A stretch of 64,000 nucleotides of DNA from Amphibalanus amphitrite. Taxonomy: Eukaryota > Arthropoda > Thecostraca > Balanomorpha > Balanidae. The translations under genes and the position numbers were made by a program. Shown here piece by piece: positions 33,971 to 43,244 of the stretch (position 1 is the stretch's first letter; each line of letters opens with the position of its first letter). The notes under the pieces are model-generated. The model worked only from the letters and a program-made list of their open reading frames with translations. It was not told the DNA's origin and did no database searches. The stretch is taken from positions 917,297-981,296 of the forward strand of contig NW_024881521.1 in the NCBI RefSeq assembly GCF_019059575.1, in the 5' to 3' direction.

Positions 33971-36339
33971 ATCGCCTTCCTTGTCACGAAAACCTGTGAA
34001 TGCTTAAAAAAGTTAATGCGAAATGCTGGCAACAGCAAGCATAAAGGAAAACATTAAGTTATTTAAATAATACAAGCGCATAATTTCTCAGCATCCAAAC
34101 AAGTCGCGGATAAAGCAAATGTGATGAATCGAAAGGGGTAACTGAGATAGCGTCACCCCTTTCTAAAGCCGACAAGAGCTGCGCAGAGGGAACAAACCTG
34201 GCGGGTAGACCAGCGCTCGATGTTCACACCATAAATCATGCGGCGGCCACCGCAATCCCTGGCGATGCGGAGATCAGGGTGCCGATGCATTATTGAATCG
34301 CTCCGGGAGAGCTCACACTGAACCCGTCATCGATCAGACGCGGAGCGCCGTGCATGTATGAACATTAATCGCACGCCGCCGCCACGCCCCCCGCAGATGG
34401 ATTACCGCAACGGCTTCCGAGTTGGACAGACTCGGTGCAAGACCCGTCTGCCGCGGAGCAAAATGGTGGGCTCAGGGAGAAACTTACATAGTGGATTTCA
34501 AAAACTTATGCAGAGGTATCAATAAACTTGTGAAGTCTCTTTTAAAATTGACATCGAAACATTGGCGGCAAACATAGGTACCTAAAGGCCCTTTATCATC
34601 TATGTCTCGCAATGTCATCCTCGACACCGCCTCACCTGTACCGCTGACGGCGAGTCGTGCGGCACAGCATACCTTCAGGCGTTCCACTACTAGTGACATC
34701 TAGCGTCGAACTCGAAACCATAAGCAGACTTCTGCCACGCGGTGCGTGACATTGTAATGCTTGGTGTCGCTCGTCATCACAACAGAGACACTCAAACATT
34801 GAGAGCTGATGTTATGATGGAATCCAGTGGAAACGTGGTTGTGGACGGCAAAGTTTTGTCTGCATAATAGAGATAGAAGACCGAGCTAAAAGATCCTTTA
34901 CGCTCACCAATGGTCGTTCCTCGGCCTGAAGCCCGATGATTCGCTTCATCGTCTGGCTAAATTCACACGATAATTCCTCTAATGAAATATTCGCATGCGG
35001 AAGAGAGAGGATGTTTCTGTTGCAGCCATCTCCACAGACTTCTCTCACGCACAGCGCCGGATGGGAGAATCGCGCGTGTCTGTGTGCTCTTCTCGCGGCG
35101 AGTGGGTCGGCTATGGCGCCATTTAGGGGCGCCCGCTCCGCCCGGGTCGGCCAGCCGAGCCTTACGACCGGCATCCATCTCCGTCTATTACCGAGCACAA
35201 AAGAAGGAACCATTCCCACATCCAGATAGCTATGATAGAGCACGCAATCGAGCTCCGAATGGAGCGGGTCGCCGGCGACGGAGAGGCCGCCGCTCGGCGC
35301 ACTTAGCGCCGCGCCGAACGAGGTGGCCCTCCGCGGCACGGCGGCGCGGTCAGAGGTCAGTCAGCGTCCCCGGCGCCCGGCGGCCGTGGGAGGGGGGCAA
35401 AGCCTCTGACCGCCGCCGTCACCGAGCCCTCAGAAGCCGTCCACAGTGGCACATGCAAGAGGCATGATTGATACGACGGATTGAGACGACCACCGGCGGC
35501 CGTCACCAGGCCGACAGACGGCGTATTCTCCGGTCGTAAAGTTCGCCTCATTTCACAGCCGGCCGGCCGGCCGACGGCGCACGTAAACCCGTCTCCATGG
35601 CCGTAAACGGTCGACCGTCGAGCACGGCAGCCGGTGCAGCGCGGCCCTCCCGCCGTCCTCCGACGCATTACTGATCGATTTGGCGCTGATATGGGCCGCC
35701 GCTGTCACCGGCGCGAGCCGGATGAGTTACCGCGCCGCCCCGATGGAGTGTTATGTGGCCGGTATGAAAATGAACGGCCGCCGCCGGCGGAGGACAGTGG
35801 ACTGTGGCTGGCAGGGGTTCCGTCATCAGTGGCCAGAAGGGATCATCTGCTCGGAAGGTGGTCCGTCATCGCCCCTACCCCACCCATCTCGGCTCCGTGC
35901 GGCACAGGGAGGGAAATTGGGAGCTTCTGGACTCTGGAGGGATGCGAGATAAAACATTGCGCCCCGACAAAAGGGAGAGAGTTTTTCACTGTGGTGGTCT
36001 TTATACAGCAACGCGCGAACGTGTCACCTTCGGCAGCTCTGCTACGCCTGCTCTGCAGCTGTGTCCGCGGCGGCCCACCACCCGCTCGGCGAAGCTCTCC
36101 GGTTAATGGGTGTTGCACGTCGTAGGCGACAAGTCCCGCGGCGCAAACAGCCTCTCGATGAAAGGTAAACACGCCCCCCGGCGGCGTCTCACGGGCACCG
36201 GGATTGGGCGCTTTGACAGTGTCAACACGCTGTTGAGAAGTCCCGGGCGGACGCAGAAGGCCGGTGACTTTCGAGAGAGGGAAGTGAGATGCAACTGATC
36301 AAATGTTGTCGATTTTTAGTAATGTGATCACAGTACAGA
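33971..36339. other. GC-rich intergenic island
   Basis: From about 34190 to 36290 the sequence is very GC/CpG-rich with interspersed AT words such as CCATAAATCATG, ACATTAATCG and TAATTA-like sites. Many overlapping frames of 60-175 codons occur on both strands, as expected from GC-rich sequence, but none shows a protein family or splice structure. A regulatory island or an unrecognised noncoding exon is possible. Confidence 0.4.
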
Positions 36340-36347
36340 ATTGGAAC

Positions 36348-36963
36348 CAATGGCGGATCCAGAGGGGGAAATGGGGGCCATGCCCCGCTTGGGCCTCACG
36401 GGGGCACCATTACATAGTTTTTTTTTTTTTTTTTAATTCATCACGGCGGTCACCGACGGGAGCTTCAACCCAGAGGTCTCCTAAGGGGGCACCATCCAGA
36501 AGGTCTATCGGAATAGGGTACCGTTTTCGGGATCTCCCGGAGGCCTATTTCTGTCCCTCTCCTCGGGTGGGGCTATTTCCATCCCAGGTCCGCGGGGGCA
36601 CCATCTCGAGTTCTCCGGGGGGCACTATCCCGAGTTCTCCGTGAACACCATCCCAAGGTCGCAGGGGACACCATCTCGAGGGTCCGGGGGCACCATCCCG
36701 AGGTCTGAGGGCAGACACCATCCCAAAGTCTGTCTCCGGGAGCACCATTCCGAGGTCTCCGGGGGCACCATTCCAAGTTTCCAGGGGCACCATTCCGAAA
36801 TCCAAGGTCTGAAGGAGCACTCTCCCCGGGTCTGAGGGGGCACCATCCCGAAAAGAAAGTGGCCGAAATCCGTGGATTTTTTAGGGGGGGGGGACACCAA
36901 ATGCCAGGGGCACCATAATACCGTAAGCCCCCCCCCCTTGACGAAATCCTGGATCCTCCACTG
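36348..36963. mobile_element. hAT-type MITE A with internal minisatellite (616 bp)
   Basis: 8-bp duplication ATTGGAAC (36340-36347) and ATTGGAAA (36964-36971), 7 of 8 matching. Termini CAATGGCGGATCCAG and CAGTGGAGGATCCAG are inverted. From about 36480 to 36850 it is a tandem array of units of roughly 25-30 bp built on GGGGGCACCATCCCGAGG. Reading frames over this array (DGAPG, MVPPE repeats) are artefacts. Confidence 0.85.
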
Positions 36964-36971
36964 ATTGGAAA

Positions 36972-37391
36972 CGACTCCGAGCATTGACTTCATATCCTCA
37001 GCGTGACCCGCAAAAATGCCGGCACAACTTTGAAAGATCGGGAAGCTGGTTTCTAAAAAAAGTGTCTCCTGGTATCGAATTGCTCAACACAATTCACTAA
37101 TCAAAATGTCGGGTCAAATGTCATTCCGAAATGGGAAACATGTGCCAGCGATTCGCATTTTTTCGCTTAGCGCTTCATAGGTATACGTATGGGAATTATT
37201 TTCACAGCGCTGTGGGTTTCCCCCCATTAATATTAGACAGACATTTGTACTTACCATACAATATGCTATGCATCCATACGTTAGTATCTTCATGATTTAG
37301 TAAAGTTCATATCTTCTAGATCATAGGTTGAAACGTGCTTGCCAGTGCCACTTGCGACGGTGCAAGGTTTCGTCTCGGCACCACGAGGTCC
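36972..37391. other. Spacer between hAT-type MITEs A and B
   Basis: About 420 bp of AT-rich sequence with no recognised gene or repeat. Confidence 0.5.
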
Positions 37392-37399
37392 CATTCCAC

Positions 37400-37876
37400 C
37401 AGGGGCGGATCCAGAAAATCTCCAAGGGAGGGGCCATTAGAAACCAGGAGGCCCCCCCCCCATAATCCCACCTGTTGGAGGCCCCATCTTCCCACTTGTT
37501 GGGCCCCCCCCCAAAAAAAAACTGCGTCTATTGAGCTTATCTAGCTGTTCAGGCAACATCTCAACATCTGTGCAGGCTTGGAGGCCCTCTGTGCAGGTTA
37601 GGAGGCCCTGTAAAAGTGGTCATCTCTGTGAGTATAAGAGACCTCCAAGTTGTGAAAAGCTTTACCAATCTTCTAACAAAGAAGTCTTCTCAGCTAGTCT
37701 TCTAAGAAATAACTAAGTGGGTAGGTTAAAAAAAAACTCATCGGATTTCGGCCAATTTATTTTCAGGAGGCCCCCTTTTCGGCTTTTTAACTTTTTAACT
37801 TTTTATTTTATTTTTGAAAAAAATCGGCCAAGGGGGGGCCATGGCCCCCATGGCCCCCCCCTTGTATCCGCGCCTG
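37400..37876. mobile_element. hAT-type MITE B (477 bp)
   Basis: Perfect 8-bp duplication CATTCCAC at 37392-37399 and 37877-37884. Terminal inverted repeats CAGGGGCGGATCCAG and CAGGCGCGGATACAA are followed by G/C homopolymers. CAG-GGCGGATCCAG termini with 8-bp duplications are typical of hAT elements. Noncoding. Confidence 0.9.
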
Positions 37877-37975
37877 CATTCCACTATGAAGGTCGGTCCA
37901 GAGTTCTCGACGAGAAGTCTGAAACCAAAGACGGTTTAGTTTTACCCAGTCTTGGCTATAACCTATAACTATATG

Positions 37976-38815
37976 CAGGGGTGTAATTTTCCTAAAATGA
38001 TTGTGGGTGCCCAGCTGTAGGGGCGCCAGGCCGTTTGGGGGCGCAATGGATATTCTTTATGTAGGAGCCTAAATTAACAACGAATTTGAAACTTTACTAG
38101 CCGAAGGACGCTTCAATTGATATGTCTGACTAAGCAAATACACTGCTAAGAACTGTATGTAAAGTGACCGGAAGGGCGTAAAAAAAATGTAGAGGGACGC
38201 CGCCCAGTAGGAGGGGCGCCAAATTTTTGGGCGCCAGACGGTTACGAGGGCGCCGTGAGACCATGGTAAGGGTGCCATTCTCCTATAGAAGGGCGCCGAG
38301 TGATTAAAAACGCTATGTGGTTCAGGGGCGCTAGAGACGCCAGAAGGGCGTCGGACAGTCAGTAATCCTAAGTTGGTGGGGACGTAGGGGCGCCAGGCGG
38401 TTACGAGGGCGCCGTGAGACCATAAAATGGGCGCCTGATTGAAAACACGATGTGGTCCAGTCCAGCCGGTCCAGGGGCGCTGAGAGGCCAGAACAAGAAG
38501 GGCACCGAACAGCCGAGGGATGCACGGTGGATAGAGACCTAAGGGCGCGAGATCGGAGACGGTCAGGAGGGCCCCGCTAGACCATGAGAACGGCGCGGTG
38601 CTGTCAAAAGGGCGCCATTCTCCCAGAAGGGCGCCGAGTGATCAAAACACTATATTATCCAGGAACGTGAGTCGGTCAGGAGAACGCGCATGGGCGCCGT
38701 GCTCTCGAAAGGACGCTTGTAAAAGACTTGTGGGTGCATTTTTATCATTGTGGGGGCACAATTTAGGATTGTGGGTGCATCTGCCCCCACAAAGAGATAT
38801 AAAATTACACCCCTA
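37976..38815. mobile_element. hAT-type MITE C with internal minisatellite (840 bp)
   Basis: 8-bp target duplication ACTATATG at 37968-37975 and 38816-38823. Termini CAGGGGTGTAATTTT and TAGGGGTGTAATTTT are inverted. The interior (about 38190-38720) is an imperfect array of GGGCGCC-containing units of about 35-40 bp (for example GGCGGTTACGAGGGCGCC). No coding capacity. Confidence 0.85.
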
Positions 38816-38823
38816 ACTATATG

Positions 38824-39677
38824 CCAAGTAAACTAAAACGGTACGCACCTTCGCTCCGCCCTTGGCTCTGCTGGTGCTGTATGAGTCTTGCGCCGGTGCC
38901 CACTGCCGCCACTGCCCACCGCGCGCACCGACGCACTGCCCGTGCCCAGTTCCTCAAGCTTTCAGAGCCCATTGCTAAAACATAGGCGATCGAACTCCAT
39001 GGATAACCGGGCCCAAATGCAAGGATTTGTGTCTTGTGGCCATTTGTCGCGGCTCGCAAGCAGCAAAAAACCATGCAAAAAACAAAAACCTCCCTGGATG
39101 CTGACGATGCTGAACTATGTTGAATCCACTCTAGCGGAAAAATAAGCAACCACAGCTTTCTTCCACTTCGATATAGATGTCAGCGTGATAGTTAATGTTC
39201 TAAAAAGCCATACAACGCTTGCGGACAGTAAATGGCGCGCGTTCACTTGTCAAATTAATGCTTACCTTCATTAGCAGCAGGTAATTGAATAGAAAATAGG
39301 AATGACGAGAATGGCGCTCACCATACGAAAATATTCTCAAAAAGTATCAGTGCTACGATAGAGTTCAGTGGTGCTACGGGAATGTTGTTCTATATACCCT
39401 GGGGAATGCGTTTATTTGGGCTGTGTTCTTATATACGAAAAAACATCTTATTTCCATATATGTTGTTGCCTGTGGATTTCGCTATTTTTTATCTTCTACT
39501 ACCTAAGACCAAAAATTGCACCGCTAGCTAGTGTGCAAGGCACAACGCGTTGAAAATTAGGCACTGCTTTTTCAAATCAAAACCGCATTTTTGTGAGCTG
39601 TGTAAGTGTTTGGCCCGCAATTCAAATTCTGTGCATTGAATGCACAGAATTGCAAGGTTGATGCAAGGTTCAGGTAA
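38824..39677. other. Intergenic, nothing recognised
   Basis: Mixed-composition DNA between MITE C and the foldback structure. A small palindrome (TCTGTGCATTGAATGCACAGA, 39629-39649) is the only structure noted. Confidence 0.5.
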
Positions 39678-40239
39678 AACTTCAGTTTTTTACATTAAAG
39701 AAACACAATTTTGATGATCGTTTCTCCTTCTCGATGGCCAATTACATCAAAAACAGTTTCAAAACACTTAAGTTCGCACCACTTACCGAAATATAATAAA
39801 GAAATCACCCCACCTTTGATGCGCTACGCACACACTGCAGAGACCACAGGGGAGCAATGCCGCTTGAACCCTATTGGCCGTAGTGTCTAACGGTGGCGGC
39901 CATATTGCGCAGACCAAGAAACAGCTGCCGCCTGTGTTGAGGAATAGGGAATTCGGGACCTCGATTTACGTTTGCGGCCGCCGCATCCGTTACGTTCAAG
40001 TTACGTAGATACGGAACCCGGCATCTTACGCAGAATTGAGTGGGGAACACGATCGTATCTTCAGAATTCCTCAAATTCACTCGCCGGACCTAGATTTGCC
40101 CCGGCCGAGGGGGTTGATTGAACCCACCTCGCTAATGCGCCGCTAATTAAACTAGAATTAAGCGGTAAATTGGTCGTTTGCGACAAAGAATAATGCAGAG
40201 TGACTGGTAGGGACCCACTGTAAAGGTCCCGGGTCAACC

Positions 40240-40470
40240 GGTGACCTCTGAGGTCAGGTCAAGTGATCTAAGGCACGGGTTCGGTTTTTGGTAAATAACT
40301 TCGCCAAAAATGGCCGTAGAGCCGCGATTTTGGCATCATCGTGTTCAGCTAGCTCAGGCGCATCGAGTGATATACTTTTTGTTCGGGTCAGGTCAACTTA
40401 GGGTGTTGACCTCAGGTCAAGGTCAGGTCAGCACCCCCAGGTCACGAAGTTGGTCGAAAGAGGTCATGTC
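40240..40470. repeat. Cluster of AGGTCA half-sites between foldback arms
   Basis: Repeated AGGTCA/TGACCT words, including AGGTCAAGGTCAGGTCA near 40423-40439. This is the same hexamer that fills the piggyBac-like elements. It may derive from them or from another family. Confidence 0.7.
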
Positions 40471-41180
40471 GCATATCATTCGATTCGGCAGGTCTTCCTG
40501 AGTCCATTGGTGGCTTTCCCGACTCGCTAGCTCAATTTGATCGGGAGTTATTGAAGAAAAACTGTGACCCTTGTGACGTCACATATGACGGATGATAATG
40601 ACGTCACGCAAGGGCAACAATGCAAATATGAAGCATAGAACCTTGCAAGGAGTGCATGAAATCATGATTTTATATGCTTGAGATAGTTTCAGATCATTCT
40701 CGGCGCCAAAATAGCAATTTTCATATTTCCCCATTCACTTATAAGGGCTTAACGTATTAGTTCCTTGTATCTGAGAAGTTTTTAGGATTTCATCTTATTC
40801 TCCACTCAATTCTGCGTAAGATGCCGGGTTCCGTGTCCACATAGCTTGAACGTAACGGATGCAGCGACCGCAAACGTAAATCGAGGTCCCGAATTCCCTA
40901 TTCCCCAACACAGGCGGCGGCCGCTTCCTGGTCTGCGCAACATGGCGGCACCGTTGGACACCATCTGGTGGCCGATGCGCATTCCACATTATAGAGTTCA
41001 GTGGCAGAGACGCAAAATGGCGACATTGTTTTGCCTCTGATGCGCCAGATATGTAATTTAAAAGAATTGGATGCGACTACTAAATACAATATCCTGAAAC
41101 AAGAACTATTTTCATCCTAGGGGACACTGGGAAATCGGGGTTTTTGGGTGGGGGAGGGGGGGTTAGATTCAAACCAAATC

Positions 41181-41320
41181 TAACCTAACCTAACCTAACC
41201 TAACCTAACCTAACCTAACCTAACCTAACCTAACCTTACCTAACCTAACCTAACCTAACCTAACCTAACCTAACCTAACCTAACCTAACCTAACCTAACC
41301 TAACCTAACCTAACCTAACC
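41181..41320. repeat. Interstitial telomere-type array (CCTAA)28
   Basis: 140 bp, 28 units of TAACC (TTAGG on the minus strand), with one variant unit TTACC at 41236-41240. TTAGG is the ancestral arthropod telomere repeat. The array is bounded on both sides by unique or foldback sequence, so it is internal, not a chromosome end. Confidence 0.97.
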
Positions 41321-41363
41321 TACCACGTTTCCAGGGGTTTGTGCGCTAGGGACGAAAAGGAGT

Positions 41364-41502
41364 ATATCTTAGGTAAGGGTAAATGGAAAAATGTTAGGTT
41401 AAAGAGTTCTGGAATAGGCTCCAGGCCGGCCTTCGGCCGGCCTGGAGACAATTCCAGAACTCTTTAACCTAACATTTTTCCATTTACCCTTACCTAAGAT
41501 AT
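41364..41502. repeat. 139-bp near-perfect palindrome (hairpin)
   Basis: Arms of about 68 bp run from ATATCTTAGGTAAGG to its inverse CCTTACCTAAGATAT. The apex is GGCCGGCC-TTC-GGCCGGCC, and a mismatch patch of about 3 bases lies near the apex. It carries TTAGG-related words in both arms and starts 44 bp from the telomere-type array. Confidence 0.95.
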
Positions 41503-41872
41503 CCCCTATTTGTGGCCAAGGCCACATCATTGGTTCGCGTCGCTAGCAAACACGTTTCTCAATCACCTTCACCCGAAAACCCCGATTTCCCAGTGTCCCC
41601 TAGGAGGAAAATAGTCTATTATCGGCATATTGTATTTAGTAGTCATATCCAATTACTTAAGGTTACATATCTGGCGCATCAGAGGCAAAACAGCGTCGCC
41701 ATTTTGCGTCGTGGCAGACGTAGCGTGCTGACGATAGGGTGGTTTCTTTATTATATTTCGGTAAATGTTGCGAATCAAAGTGTTTTGAAGCTGTTTTTTA
41801 TGTAATTGACCAAGGAGAAACAGTGAAGCATCATCAAAATTGTGCTACCTCAATGTAAAAAACTGAAGTATC

Positions 41873-42273
41873 GCCAAGGTTCATAGGAATATGTAAGGTT
41901 CATAGGAGGAGGTGGTTTATATGTCCTTGGTCGAGGGTCTAAAGAATTTGAATTGACTCAATCAACAATGTAAAAATCAATTGTATTCTTTTGCTACAAA
42001 TGACATTTTGAAGCTGGAAGGCAACAAACTTATGGTTTGAGTGTTTGCAAACATAATTGTAAAATGAAGTAACTGTTTGTTCATTGTTGTCCAATTTCAT
42101 TCAATTTTGCCAGTATTTATAAGTCATGATTTAACGCTTGCATGGACGGATGCACCCACTGCTAGGCCATTTTCATAAGCATCTGGAAACAAATGATTTT
42201 GCATCTAGTCACTTCTCCATACAAATGCTACAATTACATCTCTTTACATCTGTTAACATCTGTCGATATGCTT
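41873..42273 (+). other. AT-rich upstream region of the FANCF-like gene
   Basis: Between the foldback/telomere-repeat structure and the gene. AT-rich and without recognisable core promoter motifs. It probably contains intron and 5' flank. Confidence 0.4.
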
Positions 42274-42284
42274 TCAGGCTAGCA
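42274..42284 (+). promoter_or_regulatory. Splice acceptor and start context of FANCF-like gene
   Basis: CTTTCAG followed by GCTAGCAATGG. The pyrimidine-containing ATATGCTTTCAG implies a 5' UTR intron whose upstream exon I could not locate. It supports the internal ATG at 42285 over the one at 42138. Confidence 0.5.
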
Positions 42285-43244
42285 ATGGGGAGCCGCGCAG
42301 TGTTGGACAACATTCGATACTTCCTGCTGCACCTGCTGCCACGGGCCGAGGCCGGCGCGCCCTGGACAGAGCCGGACCTTGGTGCAGCGCTCCGATGGGC
42401 TGACTACTGCGAGCAGGCCACAGCTGCTGCTGACGGCACACCCGCTGAGCCGGTGCTGCGCCGGTTTGTGACCACAGCGGCCGGCGGGGCCCGGTGTGAC
42501 CTGAACGTGGCGCTGCTGCGGCGGTCGCGCCGCGAGCTGCTGTCTCGGCTGCTGCAGAACGGCCGTGCGGGGGACGCCGCGCTGCGCCGGGCGCTGGCCG
42601 AACTGCGGCGCGCTGGCCAGCTGGACTCTGTGCTCGCTGGGCAGGCGGCTCAGAAGCAGGCGTACTGCGCGCTGACAGCGGCGCTGCGGCGCGCCGGCGG
42701 CCGCCGCCGGATGCAGGCGCTGGCGTTCCGGCGCTACCTGCTGGAGGGCGCGATGGCTGGCCGGCCGGCCCACTGGCTGACTGAGAAGGCCACCGAACTG
42801 GTCACCGGTCCGGACGGGGCGCGGATGGCGGCCCTGGCGCTGAAGGCTGCCCCCACTGACGGAGGAGCGGTGCTAGCCGCTGTAGACGGCGCGCTGGAGC
42901 GGCAGCTGGCGGCTGTGGAGGACGTCGGATGGATGGAGCGGCTGTCTGAGCCGGAGCTGCGGACTCTGCTGGCCCGGCCAGGGCTGGTGACGGCAGTGGA
43001 GGCTGCTTGTGACCGGCTGACCACCGCGGGAGAGGACGGAGAGTACAGCAGCGGTCCCCACACCGCGCTGCTATCGAGGGCTGCCGAGTGTGACCCCTCC
43101 GGCCGTGTCAGACGGAAGCTGCGCGCCGTACTCCTCCAGAGAGGGGACGTTAACCGGTCCGACTGCGTGAGAATCACCACCCAGCTGCCCCGGTTCCAAC
43201 TGAAGGACCCCGTGGATGAACTGGAGTCTGTGGAGGCACTGTGA
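42285..43244 (+). CDS. FANCF: FANCF-like protein, 319 aa, single exon
   Basis: A 960-bp GC-rich frame (strong G/C at third positions) ending ELESVEAL-TGA. I place the start at the ATG of AGCAATGGGG because it follows a good splice acceptor (TATGCTTTCAG|GCTAGCA). The in-frame ATG at 42138 would add AT-rich sequence of different composition. No signal peptide or membrane helix; the protein looks all-helical. Similarity to human FANCF is visible in two blocks: W.EPDLGAALRWADYCEQ against W.PATVRRALQWARYLRH, and LLSRLLQNGRAGDAALRRAL against LLSLRLLENRALGDAARYHL. Length (319 versus 374) and the lack of coding introns also fit. FANCF is an adaptor in the Fanconi anaemia core ubiquitin-ligase complex that monoubiquitinates FANCD2-FANCI at DNA crosslinks, partnering FANCC/FANCE and FANCM. 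Alternatively it is another helical-repeat protein. Confidence 0.6.
   Translation: MGSRAVLDNIRYFLLHLLPRAEAGAPWTEPDLGAALRWADYCEQATAAADGTPAEPVLRRFVTTAAGGARCDLNVALLRRSRRELLSRLLQNGRAGDAALRRALAELRRAGQLDSVLAGQAAQKQAYCALTAALRRAGGRRRMQALAFRRYLLEGAMAGRPAHWLTEKATELVTGPDGARMAALALKAAPTDGGAVLAAVDGALERQLAAVEDVGWMERLSEPELRTLLARPGLVTAVEAACDRLTTAGEDGEYSSGPHTALLSRAAECDPSGRVRRKLRAVLLQRGDVNRSDCVRITTQLPRFQLKDPVDELESVEAL

Larger units (their letters stand above)
39678..41872. mobile_element. Composite foldback structure around a TTAGG array
   Basis: Three pairs of diverged inverted repeats are nested or adjacent. The outer arms are about 39678-39835 and 41715-41872 (shared CAGTTTTTTACATT, AAAACA.TTTCAAAACACTT and TTTCGGTAA in inverse). 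A second pair is about 39880-40055 and 40798-40975 (GGGAATTCGGGACCTCGAT, GCCGGGTTCCGT). A third is about 40985-41145 and 41576-41712 (CCTAGGGGACACTGGGAAAT, CTGATGCGCCAGATATG). The centre contains 28 telomere units and a 139-bp hairpin. No transposase was seen. Boundaries are approximate and no target duplication was identified. It could be a Foldback-like DNA element or nested copies of one family. Confidence 0.7.

Noticed and set aside
34812-35668. Several ORFs of 97-175 codons on both strands
   Set aside because: Expected from GC-rich sequence with few stops; no splice sites in phase, no motifs and no start preference.
36303-36993. Overlapping ORFs with GTIPRS or GMVPPE repeats
   Set aside because: They arise from the minisatellite inside a MITE with intact target duplication.
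41181-41320. Chromosome end (telomere)
   Set aside because: The array is only 140 bp with genes and unique sequence on both sides; it is interstitial.
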